From the NCBI GenBank assembly GCA_037179515.1, contig JAXCGZ010020848.1, positions 48,501 through 112,500 of the forward strand: 64,000 nt of DNA, read 5' to 3'. The first letter of the stretch is position 1; each line of letters opens with the position of its first letter. Source of the DNA: Halocaridina rubra (taxonomy: Eukaryota; Arthropoda; Malacostraca; Decapoda; Atyidae). Shown in pieces: positions 1-46,786 of the stretch. The translations under genes were made by a program, and so were the position numbers. The notes beneath the pieces were generated by a model. That model worked only from the letters and a program-made list of their open reading frames with translations. It did not search any database and had not been told where the DNA came from.

Positions 1-420
1 ATCTGTGAATACTAGATCTAGTAGTGATGGTTCATCCCCACCCCTGGCCCTCGTTGGTTCCATTACATGTTGGTGTAGGAAATTCCCGTGTACACAATCT
101 AGAAATGTGTTATTACCTAATTGTGATTACCTAATTGTGTTTACGGGAAAGAGCCCAAAGCTCGTATCTTCCTCTCTTCTGATCGGTTCCATTTTATACT
201 TAGTGATACTTATCATACCTGTCCTTAAAACTATGGATTGAGATACAATTAACTACCTCCTCGCTTAGCCAATTCCAATTATCAACTACTCTTACACTGA
301 AAAAGTATTTCCTTACATCCTGCAAAGAAGTTTTCTTACCAAGCTTCAAACTATGACCTCTAGTTCTAGAGCCAGCCATATCAAAATATCGATCCCTATC
401 CACTCTATCATAACTATGAA
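1..420 (-). repeat. 3' end of a non-LTR retrotransposon (LINE), remnant
   Basis: Read on the minus strand from about 415 to 200, the sequence encodes a short tail with RTRGHSLKL, RKYFFSVRVVDNWNWLSEE and FKDRYDKYH. This is the usual C-terminal signature of jockey/CR1-type reverse transcriptase ORFs. The segment 120-195 (a CCTAATTGTG...GGGAAAGAGCCC stretch) looks like its 3' UTR, and a related copy lies at 59660-59735. No RT core is present, so this is a 5'-truncated copy. Confidence 0.6.
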
Positions 421-432
421 GGAAGTTAAATG

Positions 433-459
433 GTGTGTGTGTGTGTGTGTGTGTGTGTA
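433..459. repeat. (GT)n microsatellite
   Basis: Uninterrupted GT dinucleotides at the 5' edge of the LINE remnant. Confidence 0.95.
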
Positions 460-592
460 CTAAAATAACTGAATTCCTACTCATATATGGAAAAAGAAGA
501 CAAATGTAAATATTAAGCCCTGCTTAACCGTATTTTGTAATTTTGTTTCATTATTTTGTCATTAACATCTACATTTTGCTGTAAATGTAAGC

Positions 593-868
<276 letters not shown>

Positions 869-999
869 AATTTATTTCCATGTTATTGTGTGGTTAGGTT
901 AAAGTTTGAAGGAGTAGTATCACACCGGAATGTTGCCGCTTAATAAGGAGAATAGTTATCGGATTATTATTATAATTATATACATAACCATTTTCCCTG

Positions 1000-1165
1000 T
1001 AAGGGGAGTGGCTGAATCAAGGCAAAATACTCTGACTTTGAGAAGAGGAAATGCGAAGGAGGGGATACCTAGTCCCCGTTCTCTGTCCCATTTAAACGAC
1101 TTATGACACGCAGGGATCATGGGGAAGTATTCTAGCTCCCATCCCTCAGGAGGAATAATTATATG
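1000..1165. repeat. Family G dispersed repeat
   Basis: Contains GGGGAGTGGCTGA.TCAA, GGGGAT.CCTAGTCCCC, CCCATTTAAACGACTT and ACACGCAGGGA. The same blocks recur at 31566-31725, 32485-32655, 33965-34125, 43000-43170, 56655-56830 and 58925-59075. Confidence 0.65.
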
Positions 1166-1199
1166 AAGCCTCTCAATTTAGTGATTGTATCTCTGAAGA

Positions 1200-1275
1200 C
1201 ATACCTGTACAGTAACTATCATACTGGTACAGTAACTATCATGCCCGTACAGTAACTGTACTATAACGGTACAGT
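1200..1275. repeat. Short tandem repeat containing GTACAGTAACTATCAT
   Basis: About three imperfect ~25-bp units sharing GTACAGTAACTATCAT, followed by decayed GTACAGTA units. The core GTACAGTAC is close to palindromic. Confidence 0.7.
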
Positions 1276-1339
1276 ACTGATATAATCTTAACTGAAGTAT
1301 TTTTCAAAGTTGTATGCCGAAATGGATTATAAGCATGGT

Positions 1340-2565
1340 GTATTTGCACTGTTCCACTGCTTTTTAGGTTAGGTTTTCCAGATTAGATCATAGGCTTGGT
1401 ATTGTATACCAGTGGTTCATAAACAAGTACTTTATTAGGTTTCTCGTGAGAAGGGTTCATAGACACGGCCATTATATTACCACAACTTTACCCTATGTTC
1501 AGTTAGGTTAGGTCTTTTCCCAATCCAGTTCATAAACTTAGATTTTTACTCCTATGGTACTGTACTCTTGGTTAGGTTTTGCAGCAAAAGGGGTTTTTTA
1601 AATCTTGGTGGTACTTTACTACAGGCATTCCCTATGTTTGATTAGCTTGTGTGCCAAGCTGGTCTGTAAAAGCGGATATTATTATGTCACTATCGCACTA
1701 TGTTTGCGTAGATTAGGTCGTTTAGCAAGCCGTTTCGAAACTTGGGTAGAACTGCATTACAATAATACTCCAAGTTCGGTCAGGTGTTTGCTGAACATAT
1801 TCAGAATTGTGGAATTTGTTTTACATCTACTGCACCCTAAAATTTGATTACGTTTTTCTAAACGGTATGTAAGCCTGGGTATTATTTTACTAGCACCATA
1901 GCAGTACCCTATGTGCGGTGAGGTTAATTGCTGAATTGGTGTGTAAACCAGGTTAGTACCTTACTTTTACAGTAACTCTACCTTACAGTCGTTTAGGTTC
2001 TTTACCAAACTGATTTGTAATCCTGGGTGTATATTGCAACTGTACTCTACATTTGGATAGTTTATTTGCCATCAGTAAAAGTTGTGCAGTTGCTTACTTT
2101 TGCTTAGTTATTCTTAGCAAAACTCATTCTGGAATCTGTATTATTTTGCCTCTACCATTAGATATTGTTAATGATGCTTTTTTTCTTTTTTCTTTTACCT
2201 TTGTAGCCTACTGTACTAATTTACTGCTAATGTATCGTACTCTACACCTGTTTATATGTGATCTTTAACAAAACCCTTTTTTAATCTTGGAAGAATTCCA
2301 CTATTACACAACATTCATTAATTCATTTAGGTTATATTTATTTGTGGTTGGTTTTGTCAATTCCTTAGTGATTTTATTTCTTGGTTTCCACTGGAAAATA
2401 GATTACTTTTGCATATTGTTCAGTGAATCAGTTACAGTAAGTAATATTTTCCAAACTTCTCTGTAAACATGAATATTATTGTACTACTACTGTACTTTAC
2501 GTATGGATAGATTAGTTTGTTTGCCATTCTCATTAAAAAGCCGAAGTATAATTATACTAGCACAC
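1340..2565. repeat. Degenerate ~70-bp tandem array
   Basis: A block resembling TAAACCTGGGTATTATT, then a TACCCTATGTTTG-like block, TTAGGTT and TTGCCAAGCTGGT, recurs at roughly 70-bp spacing (near 1395, 1533, 1602, 1671, 1740, 1875, 1949 and 2022) and decays at both ends. Short open frames in it are not conserved between units. Confidence 0.55.
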
Positions 2566-4049
<1,484 letters not shown>

Positions 4050-4165
4050 CGTTTTATGTGCCACTATTCATCTCCATCCGTATGGGGTAGACACAGACTG
4101 GTTGGAGGTTTAAGGGGGATTAAGGCTGAATGAATTTTCTAATGACCCACGGTGGGCTCAGCAAG
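4050..4165 (-). repeat. Family S SINE, minus orientation
   Basis: Reverse copy of the S body (TTTATGTG.CACTA, GGGGTAGACACAGAC, GGATTAAGGCTGAATG, CCACGGTGGGCTC). The tRNA-like head is missing. Confidence 0.65.
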
Positions 4166-4554
4166 TGTTGGTTGCAGATAAAACAAGATGAGAAGAATTA
4201 AGTGGGATGCAGCTTAAAAACTTAAGTTATATATTCTTTATATATACAGTAATTCCTCGTTTATTGCGGGGGTTCGGCTCCGGGGCCGGCCGCGATAGGT
4301 GAATTTCCGCGAAGTAGGAACACCTAAAAAAAAAAAAAAAATTAAAGATGATTATGACACCAGGATGGCCCAAAAATGATAAAATAAAACAGCCTTTATC
4401 AGGCTGTAAAGAGAAACAGAGGTGGAGAGTGTACTGACCTGTCAGATGTGAAGGGATTATAAAAGATGTGTAATGAATATCCAGCTCTCTGCTGGGTTTT
4501 AATATACCTCTGCATTACTTTCATGATGTCTATTCCAAAAATTCTCCTTAGATC

Positions 4555-4589
<35 letters not shown>

Positions 4590-4619
4590 AATAATTTTCC
4601 TTTGATGATGATTGTGGAG

Positions 4620-4673
<54 letters not shown>

Positions 4674-4711
4674 ATTATTATTAATATCATTATTATTACG
4701 AATTTGTAATT

Positions 4712-4905
4712 GTAGTCTCCGTGGCAAAATGGTAGCGTCTGCGACTCTGAAGCGGCAGGTCGAGGGTTCGCGCCCCGTCACGGACGGAGGTTAGTAAGGG
4801 CATACACTCAGGGCAACGATTACATCTGCCAAAACAAGTCCTTCGTAAGAAGGCAACCGTCCTAGCCCTTAGTAGAAAAGGGAGTTCGTGACGTAAAACC
4901 GAATC
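4712..4905 (+). repeat. tRNA-derived SINE with perfect 17-bp target duplication
   Basis: The head at about 4715-4790 is tRNA-like: an A-box-like TGGCAAAATGGTAGCG, an anticodon-loop-like ACTCTGA as in tRNA-Gln(CUG), a B-box GGGTTCGCGCC, and acceptor halves TCCGTG/CACGGA that pair. ATTACGAATTTGTAATT occurs at 4695-4711 and 4906-4922 and brackets a 194-bp insert. A related empty site lies near 11779-11800. Confidence 0.85.
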
Positions 4906-4983
4906 ATTACGAATTTGTAATTAAACCATTAATTTTACAATAAACAATGTAGTTTTGGTTGAATGAACAAGAGTTAATTAAAG

Positions 4984-5124
<141 letters not shown>

Positions 5125-5310
5125 ACATTTTATTCTACCCAACCCCCCACACTCTCTTTGTCCCAGCCAACTAGGGAGGGGCTTTGTACACAGTTATTAA
5201 AGTAAATAAACCAACAGATGTACAAACAATATAGAGCCCTTAATAATAATAATAATAATAATAATGATAATAATCTCCACAATCATCATCAAAGGAAAAT
5301 TGTTGTTGCC

Positions 5311-5348
<38 letters not shown>

Positions 5349-5674
5349 GATCTAAGGAGAATTATTGGAATAGACATCATGAAAGTAATGAAGTAATGCA
5401 GAGGTATATTAAAAGCCAGCAGAGAGCTGGATATTCATTACACATCTTTTATAATCCCTTCACATCTGACAGGTCATTACACTCTCCATCTGTTTTTCTT
5501 TACAGCCTGATAAAGGCTGTTTTATTTCATCATTTTTTGGCCCATCCTGGTGTCACAATAATCTTAGAAAAAAAAAAAAAATCCGCGATACAGTGAATCT
5601 GTGATACGTGAACCGCGAAATATGGGATTACTGTATTTCGCTTTACTAGGTTACTTTCATCCTTAATTCTGCAG

Positions 5675-5765
5675 GGCTTAAGTAAGGGCATCAAGCCTTA
5701 ATCCCCCAGCTCCAACATGTCTGTGCCCAACCCCATTCCAATGGGACCAATTGTGGCGCTTAAAG
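5675..5765 (+). repeat. Family S SINE, partial
   Basis: Has AAGGGCATCAAGCCTTAATC, CCCCAGCTCCAACATGTCTG and a decayed tail, without the tRNA-like head. Confidence 0.6.
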
Positions 5766-6099
5766 CAATGCGTATGGACATGCCCTTTATCAGTACTCAT
5801 TGTTGAGATAGTACAGTGCTTCTTCTAACTTATAAAACATGATATTAATGAGATAGATCTTGTAGTTATGTAATAGCCTTGAGTGTTATTAAGTCTGGGT
5901 TATCAGCCTATGTGATAAGACTTGCTTTTTCTTTAACAGAACACTTGACTTTCAGAACGTTTCTCTGTCGTTGAATGCTAAAGATAATTCCACAAAGTCC
6001 TCGATTGTGTTTGCCTTTACTGAAGCAAGACAAATTTGTGTCAACACAGGTATTGTATGCATGTAGTCAACCCATATTTATGGGAATTAGCCTAATTGT

Positions 6100-6175
6100 G
6101 TTGTACCCCAGCTCCAACCTGTTTTTGTTCACCCAAATCGAATGGGGAGTAATAATGATATATAAAACTGAGCCT
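6100..6175 (+). repeat. Family S SINE, partial
   Basis: Only the CCCAGCTCCAACCTG...GAATGGGGAGTAATAATGA portion remains. Confidence 0.55.
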
Positions 6176-6425
6176 TTTTGTGTGAATCTTACAAAATAAG
6201 TTTGTTTTAAATTCAGGAGATCTTAGCTGTGATTGATAATGCAAATGATGGATTGAAACAAAATAGCAGTAATAATAATAATATATAAATAAAATTGCCT
6301 TCAATGATATTCCTTTGCAATGTTTCTTTATTGTATTTGAGGATGAAAATGAAGCTAAATTCTGTATTGTGAGCTACAGTGTTCAGAATTGTTTGAACTA
6401 TTAATTTTTTTTAATCTGATTGCCA

Positions 6426-6428
<3 letters not shown>

Positions 6429-6520
<92 letters not shown>

Positions 6521-6537
6521 CTGTATATATATATATA
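6429..6537. repeat. (TA)n microsatellite
   Basis: TA tract with a short break (ACTGTA) that runs directly into the Tigger end at 6538. Confidence 0.95.
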
Positions 6538-6638
6538 CAGTAATCCCTCGCTATATCCCGATTCACCTTCTACGAATTCAGTGCACTGCAGATTTTTTGG
6601 GCGAGCATATGTATTTTATATCTCAGATTTTCGGGGTA

Positions 6639-7692
6639 CAGTGATCCCCCCATTATCGCGAGGGTTCGTTTCCGGGACCCGGCGCGAAACAGGAAAATCG
6701 CAGAGTAGGATCAGTCTATATGTACATAGATATTTTAATTTATTTTTACATTTACACCGTATAAACTGTATAAATCCTCCCTGTACTGTTAACAAACCAC
6801 CCTTTACCTCATAAATAACAGCATGCTAGGGTAAATTTATATAACATACTCATGCACATAGGTATTTTACAATTATTTTTACGTTTACTGTATAAATCCT
6901 CCCTGCATTGTTAAAAAACCACCCTTTACTTTATAAATAACAGCATGCAACGTAAATTTATATGTACGTGATAGGTAAACTTACCTTATCTGTTATGGTT
7001 AACATTTTCCTTTGCCGCTTAGGCTCACTACAAGAAGCCATAGAAGATGAAGGATGCTTGGGAGGCATTGCAAAGGTTAAAATATGCGAGTAAAAAATCA
7101 CAAGCAAAACGTATTAATAAGTACAACGTGAACGGCGCACATGAGTGAGGCGAGACAATGGAAGATGGTGGAAGCCTTTGTCCGAAACGCTGATAGCGGT
7201 ATCGTATTTTACATGTTGCAATGCTGTTAGTATTTATGTTTTTTGCTATTTTTTACTGTTTTATTATTCTTAGGCTAAGAAATACGTTTTTTTATCAATA
7301 AAATCATGAAACTACTGGAAATATAAATATATATGCTAGCTCACGTAGCTGCGACCCCAATACATTGTACGTTATCGGACACTATTTCGCATGATGCGAT
7401 ACTGTGAGTTATACTGTACGTACGTATATCTAAATTTATGTTTTTTACTATTTTTTACTGTTTTATTATTCGTAGGCTGGGAAATCAATTTTTTTTAACA
7501 ATTAGATAATGAAATGGGTTTTTTTTTTTTTTTTTTTCAATAAAAAAATGAAAATACTGAGAATTTGTATTTTTTTAATATTTTAATATTTTTTCATATA
7601 CCCAAAAAAATAAAATAATAATTTGCCAAAAAAAAAAAACGTGGTACAGTGAAAACGCGAACCAAGAAACGCGATCCTGCGGGGGATCACTG
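6639..7692. mobile_element. Nested Tigger-family element
   Basis: Ends CAGTGATCCCCCCATTATCG and GGGGGATCACTG, flanked by TA at 6637-6638 and 7693-7694. It holds subterminal blocks seen in the full-length copy at 22023 (CATAAATAACAGCATG..., TTCCGGGACCCGGCGCGA) and a transposase N-terminal stub, but no catalytic region. Confidence 0.85.
6985..7068 (-). pseudogene. Tigger transposase N-terminal fragment
   Basis: Minus-strand reading begins MPPKHPSSSMASCSEPKRQR and runs to KMLTITDK. This is the same start as the fuller transposase copy near 24576. The remainder of the protein is deleted. Confidence 0.75.
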
Positions 7693-7739
7693 TATATCAC
7701 GTGAATCCACGATATGTGGAAATATTAAAATTTCCAGTA

Positions 7740-9395
7740 TTTTCATTATTTTATTTATAACAAAAGTAATTTAAACATGTAACTCACAGTATTGCATCAT
7801 ATAAAATACGATACAGGTATCGGCGTTTCAGAAAACGCAAAGGGTCGCACCTACATGAGATAGTGCATATTAAAATTTCCAGTATTTTCATTATTTTATT
7901 GATAAATAAAAGTATTTCCTAGCCTAAGAATAATAAAACTGTAAAAAATAGTAAAAAACATAAATTTAGTTATGTAACTCTGCCCCAAATAAAATACGAT
8001 ACCGGTAGCAGCATCTTGGAAAACGAAAAGGGTTGCTCCTACGTGAGATAGTACATATTAAAATTTCTAGTATTTTCATTATTTTATTGATAAAAAAAAA
8101 GTATTTCCTAGCCAAAGAATAATAAAAAGTAAAAAATAGTAAAAAACATAAAATTTAAACATGTAACTCACAGTATTGCATCATATAAAATACGATACCG
8201 GTATCGGCGTTTCATAAAATGCAAAGGGTCGCACCTACGTGAGATTGTGCATATTAAAATTTCCAGTATTTTCATTATTTTATTGATAAATAAAAGTATA
8301 TCCTATCCTAAGAATAATAAAACAGTACAAAATACTAAAAAACATAAATTTAAACATGTAACTCTGCCCCAAATAAAATACGATACCGGTAGCGGCGTCT
8401 TGGAAAACGAAAAGGGTTGCTCCTACGTGAGATAGTACATATATTACAATTTCTAGTATTTTCATTGTTTTATTGATAAAAAAAAAAAGTATTTCCTAGC
8501 TTAAGAATAATAAAAAGTAAAAAATAGTAAAAAACATAAAATTTAAACATGTAACTCACAGTATTGCATCATATAAAATACAATACCGGTATCGGCGTTT
8601 CATAAAACGCAAAGGGTCGCACCTACGTGAGATTGTGCATATTAAAATTTCCAGTATTTTCATTATTTTATTGATAAATAAAAGTATATCCTAGCCTAAG
8701 AATAATAAAACAGTAAAAAATAGTAAAAAACATAAATTTAAACATGTAACTCTGCCCCAAAGAAAATACGATACCGGTAGCGGCGTCTTGGAAACCGAAG
8801 AGGGTTGCTCCTACGTGAGATAGTACATATTAAAATTGCCAGTATTTTCAGTATTTTATTGATAAAAAAAAGTATTTCCTAGCCTTAGAATAATAAAAAA
8901 GTAAAAAATAGTAAAAAACAAATTTAAACATGTAACTCACAGTATTGCATCATATAAAATACGATACCGGTATCGGCGTTTCATAAAACGCAATGGGGCG
9001 CACCTACGTGAGATAGTACATAATAAAATTTCCAGTATTTTCATTATTTTATTGATAAATAAAAGTATTTCCTAGCCTAAGAATAATAAAACAGTAATAA
9101 ATTTAAAAAAACATAAATTTAAACATGTAACTCTGCCCCAAATAAAATACGATACCAGTAGCGGCGTCTTGGAAAACGAAAATGGTCGCACCTACGTGAG
9201 ATAGTACATATTAAAATTTCCAGTATTTTCTTTATTTTATTGATAGAAAAAAAGTATTTCCTAGCCTAAGAATAATAAAATCGTAAAATATAGTAAAAAA
9301 CATAAATTTAAGCATGTAACTCTGCACCACATAAAATACTATACCAGTATCGGCGTCTTGGAGAATGAAAAGAGTCGCACCTACGTGAGATAGTA
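7740..9395. repeat. ~190-bp tandem array with alternating A/B units
   Basis: The block CTACGTGAGAT recurs at 7851, 8039, 8235, 8423, 8623, 8811, 9004, 9192 and 9381, so spacing alternates near 188 and 193-200. Type A units have TATCGGCGTTTCA and CAAAGGGTCGCAC. Type B units have AGCGGCGTCTTGGAAAACGA and TTGCTCC. The true period is therefore a ~385-bp dimer. Related units occur inverted at 24838-25330. Confidence 0.9.
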
Positions 9396-9619
9396 TACGG
9401 GATGCTATTGGCTGATGGGTGGGAGACGACGAATCACAGAATTGTGTACTGTAAACTGGGGTCTGACTGGCTTTTTTATTGAAGCTTGATTCTCCCAGCA
9501 TCTTCTATTGTCTCGCCTCCCCATTCAGTTACTCACGTGTGCACCTTTCTCGTTGTGCCACTTAATACATTGTGCTTGTGATTTTGTGAAACTTTTGATT
9601 GTGTATTTCAACCCCTGCA

Positions 9620-9679
9620 ATGCCGCCCAAGCGTCCTTCATCTTCTAAGGCTTCTGGTAGTGAGCCTAAGCCTACTTAA
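9620..9679 (+). pseudogene. Tigger transposase N-terminal stub
   Basis: A short plus-strand reading, [19 protein letters not shown], then stop. It matches the transposase start found elsewhere but is cut off after 19 residues. Confidence 0.7.
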
Positions 9680-9834
9680 AGGGTGAGTTGTTAACAGTGC
9701 AGGGAGGGGTTTTTATATGGTAAAGGTAAAAATAGATGTAAAATACCTGAAATAAACATGGTGCTGCTACTTCGCGTATTTTCACCTTTCGCTGGTGGTC
9801 CCAGAACCGAACCCCCACGATAAACGAGGGATCA

Positions 9835-9955
<121 letters not shown>

Positions 9956-10226
9956 GTATATAGGGTAATACTACACTCATTACATGAGGGGTGAACACAA
10001 TGCAGTATACAGAAAACTCGTTCGTAAGTTGGGAAGTGTCTGTTTATATCTGCGTGTGTGCATATGTGTGAGTGCGTATGTATGTGTGTTAAAGTAGCTG
10101 TTTTTTCATCACAAAATCAGGTGATTTTAATTTTGCTTAAAAGTTGTTTGATATTATTTTGACATTAGCATAGTAATTTTAGACATAAATAGTATGTTAT
10201 ATCTATAAATTTTCTTTCTATTCTAG

Positions 10227-43339
<33,113 letters not shown>

Positions 43340-44200
43340 GTGACCCAGAGATTTCTGGATAAATGTGATCAGGTAGTATTGTAGGACAGTATTTTTAATT
43401 ACTCTTGTGTTAGGGAACTATATGAAGCAGATTTGAACTGTGTAATGAAAAGTAGGACTATTTTATCTCGTTATAAATTTCATGTAAGTGTTTGTTGGCT
43501 GTTTAGGAGTAGATAGGATGACTTTATTCCTAATTTTTGTACATGACTCATAACACAAATAAGAACTTTGTATTGAAAGTAGTACTACCTTAATTTTGCT
43601 TTGGTAATCTCGTTTCTAACGAAATTTTAGGTGCAGATTTGGTTTTTGAGACTAATTTTCCTTATCATTTACAGTATTTTCTTTCTACCCTTTTAGTTTC
43701 TCAAACATTTAGTTATCATCTCTGTCTCTTTCATAACTGCCTTTGGCCCAATTATTTAGACTGAACATAGTTGTTTTCATATTTTTGTTTTTAATATGTT
43801 TAGTATATTAACCTTTTTATATTTTAATTTAACTCAAACAACGCAGCTGTATGTGTCAAAGTCTTCAAAGATTTCATATTCATTATTACATTAACTTTTT
43901 ATTTTTTCATTTATATATATATCTTTCGTCTTTGTATCTTATAGTATATATGAATATCATTTATATATTGATATGTCTTTGTTTAGTGAATTTCTGAATT
44001 GTTTCCAGTATTGATTACACCATATAGCATGAAGTAATGATAATATAAACATGAATTAAGAAATATGTACGAAAATATGAATTCAAAAGGCTGTGCATTT
44101 CACGAGATTTATATCGTAAGCTGTATACTAAGTCAACAAAATAATAACTGTTTTATACTGTACTTATTGAGGTCATTCTAATAATAAAATTTCTTGATAA
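43340..44200 (+). other. APEH: Probable APEH 3' UTR
   Basis: AT-rich sequence free of recognised repeats directly after the stop codon. It ends around a canonical AATAAA at 44183-44188. The extent is inferred. Confidence 0.5.
44183..44188 (+). terminator. APEH: Candidate APEH polyadenylation signal AATAAA
   Basis: Canonical hexamer about 845 nt after the stop, followed by a T/GT-rich stretch (44210-44235 and the GTGTGCGTGTGTG near 44280). Earlier variants cannot be excluded. Confidence 0.45.
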
Positions 44201-44439
44201 AGCAGACACGATTGTTTATTTCTGCATTTTTTGTAATAAGGAAAATATAATGAATATATGTGAGTGAAGGTGTACATAAGTGTGCGTGTGTGTTTTGAGT
44301 GTGCATGAGTGCATGACATTGGCTTGATCTTGTTTACTATATATGACGTACCAATATGTGATTGCAGGGGAAAAGTTTTGTTCAAAAGCTGCAATGGAGG
44401 AAAAGTTTTGATACCATGCCTTTGGTTATATTTTTTTCA

Positions 44440-44573
44440 GATCTTGTAAAGATAGGTAACCCCAGAACCCGATGAAATGCTAAATAAACCCGTAAATTGT
44501 TAGATTACGTGATTTGGCTTGTAAATATTAATATCCCTACAACACCCTGGGGTTGCTATTCTTTACAAGATGC
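44440..44573. repeat. Family M palindromic MITE
   Basis: GATCTTGTAAAGATAGGTAACC and GGGGTTGCTATTCTTTACAAGAT ends. Confidence 0.82.
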
Positions 44574-45054
44574 ATTTACTCATTTGGTTGTCTTTGCCTT
44601 GTTACATGTAGCTAGAGAAGGCAGAATATTTGAAGAGAAAATAGATTTTCGTGTCATCTTAATTGTATATTTATTCATAAGTTATTTTCAGTATGTTTCT
44701 GTTGCATTAACCAGACATGATATATATTTATATAAGATGCAGATCAGGTAGTTGCCATTCTCTCTCTATATCTCTCTCTCTCTCTCTCTCTCTTTTTTTT
44801 AACACCAAGACATGCCAAAAAAGAAATGAATAAATCTGCCATCATTGAGCCAGGGTACGAAAACATAAAGTATTTTGAAAGAGATGAGGTTGTTGTGATT
44901 TGTCAGATGTGAAGGGATAATAAGGGATGTGTAAAGGATATCTAACAATATTCGGTGTTGATGTAGGATGTAGGCATAGAAAAAACACCGTAACTTTAGG
45001 AAGACTTAACATCGAACTGTCCTGGACAGTTCATAGTATCAAAAAGTGTGGCTA
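44574..45054. other. Intergenic, little recognised
   Basis: A short (CT)n near 44761-44793, then 44800-44960 resembling a decayed arm of the (ATT)n Tigger type (GATTTGTCAGATGTGAAGGG). Confidence 0.5.
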
Positions 45055-45225
45055 ATGCCATGGGCCAACCTACTACATGGTAAAGTGCGCTAGTTGGGAG
45101 ACACTAATGTGGGTTCATTCCCACCAGTTGGTGTTAGGAAAGGTATCCAAACTTAATCCCCTAGATCCAATATGTCTGTCTCCACCCCAATTTGAATGGG
45201 GACTAATTGTTACACAGATAAAATA
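45055..45225 (+). repeat. Family S SINE
   Basis: GGGTTCATTCCCACCAGTTG, AATCCCCTAGATCCAATATG and a GGGGACTAATTGTTACACAG tail. Confidence 0.65.
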
Positions 45226-45514
45226 GTCATTATTTAAAATGCAAATCAACAAACACCCATAGGTACAACTTTGTCTTTCCTAACCTTATGCACGATATGT
45301 ACCACCATTTGCTTTCCATTTCTATTGGTGTATTCATTATACCTGGTGAGTTAGCAGGAACTAGGAGGTAACGGGTATTGTTACTGTCTCCATATCCTGA
45401 ATGAGACCAAGTGAAAACTTAATTTATTTTGTCACGTCACAAGTGGGCTCGGTAGTTTCTTTTGATATGGCAGGTCAATCTTTGATCCATGACCCGTAGT
45501 GCCACGGATTCTTC

Positions 45515-45695
45515 AGAGCCTGCTGGCTAGTACAGTGGTAACGCGCTGGCTTCGCATTCACGAGGTCAAAAGATCGGTTCCCGTCCAAGACCGAGAGTTT
45601 AAGCTGTTTACTGGCAGGAACTGCTGTGGTTGGACACCACAGTGGGGGGTTGGGGCTTGCCCTGGCTGACGAATACCCATTGTATTGAAAGGGAA
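45515..45695 (+). repeat. tRNA-headed SINE, second type, plus copy
   Basis: The head GCTGGCTAGTACAGTGGTAA, then a GCGCTGGCTTCGCATTCACG anticodon-arm-like part and the B-box-like GATCGGTTCCCGTCC, resembles a tRNA. The body has TAAGCTGTTTACTGGCAGGA and GCTGACGAATACCCATTGTA. It is paired with the inverted copy 46787-46968. Confidence 0.8.
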
Positions 45696-45714
45696 ATAAG
45701 TTTGTTTTGTTGTT

Positions 45715-45875
45715 TGCCATTTCATGTGTCAGTATGGATCCCCATAGAGTGGGGATGGCCAAAGACAGATTGGAGCTGGGGAGTTAACCCAGTATGCCTC
45801 TCCTAATACCATGTGGTGGGCTCGATTGCAAGTCTGTCATCTCCTTAGTCACTTACCATTATGCTGCTGCAGCCT
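45715..45875 (-). repeat. Family S SINE, minus
   Basis: Starts TTTCATGTGTCAGTATGGAT and ends with the inverted head TACCATTATGCTGCTGCAGC. Confidence 0.72.
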
Positions 45876-45979
45876 CCGAAAAGTCCAAAAACTATTATTA
45901 CTTATTACTATTTTTGAATAATTATTTTTTTCCATGGAGATGAAAGCCACTTAAGCAATTATGTTATTACTTAGCGTGA

Positions 45980-46055
45980 TTTGTGTCTCTATTAATCCCC
46001 ATTATGATGGAGAACACAGACATGTTGGGGCTGAGGAATTAAGGCTAGCCACTTA
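45980..46055 (-). repeat. Family S SINE, minus, partial
   Basis: Only TGTGTCTCTATTAATCCCCA...GGGGCTGAGGAATTAAGGCT. Confidence 0.6.
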
Positions 46056-46786
46056 ATGCAATTATAGTATATGAAATTATTTTCCTCATTGCACTTTACT
46101 CTTAAGTTGTCTTCTTCTGAAATATAATTTTTTTTTTAATATTTGAATTAAGATATTTATAAAGAATGTCTTTTAGTGACGGACTTGGTAAAAGATATAA
46201 ACTTGAATATTCTTATAATCTTTGGCTTTATGCAGCTGGGCATGTTGCCTGGCTTATAATAATGATAATAATAATAGTAATAATGTCAATAATAATATTG
46301 TTTTACAGTTTAAAGTAGGGAGAGCAAGCATGGGGAACATTAACAAAATCATACTGTATTATGAAATGACAGTATTAAGTATGTTTAGAGACATAAAAAA
46401 ATTTACATTTATGTAATCAGTCTTGTGCAGTCTCATTTGTTGGTCTATGTTTACCCTTAAAAATTTCTGTTCTTATTACTGTACCTGCCAGGAAGATCAA
46501 CAAACCACCAATTATTCATATTTATTTAGTGTGATTATAGTTATGATTGTTTTTGCCGATACTTACTGTGGGGTGTTATAAGAGTAGTTTTTTGTATTAA
46601 TAGTAGCTAATTAAAATTGTATGGTGTTATACAGTACTTTGTGGTATGAATAGTAATTATTAGTTAAAATGGTGAAGAGTAACTTACTTTGTAATACAGT
46701 CTTCTGTTGTACAAATAGTTAGTAGCTAAAACTGAATAGTTACTTCTGATTTCATACTTGAGTCTGTGGTATAATAATAATAAACT

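Noticed and set aside
1370..1520. Interstitial arthropod telomere repeat (TTAGG)n
   Set aside because: Only isolated TTAGGTTAGG pairs occur, within a degenerate ~70-bp unit; there is no run of repeats.
4715..4790. A functional tRNA-Gln gene
   Set aside because: A- and B-box-like blocks exist, but the anticodon stem does not pair well and the unit is bracketed by a target duplication with a longer body, so it is a SINE head.
45520..45595. A functional tRNA gene
   Set aside because: The same tRNA-like head has a ~100-bp conserved non-tRNA body and an inverted sister copy, which is typical of a SINE.
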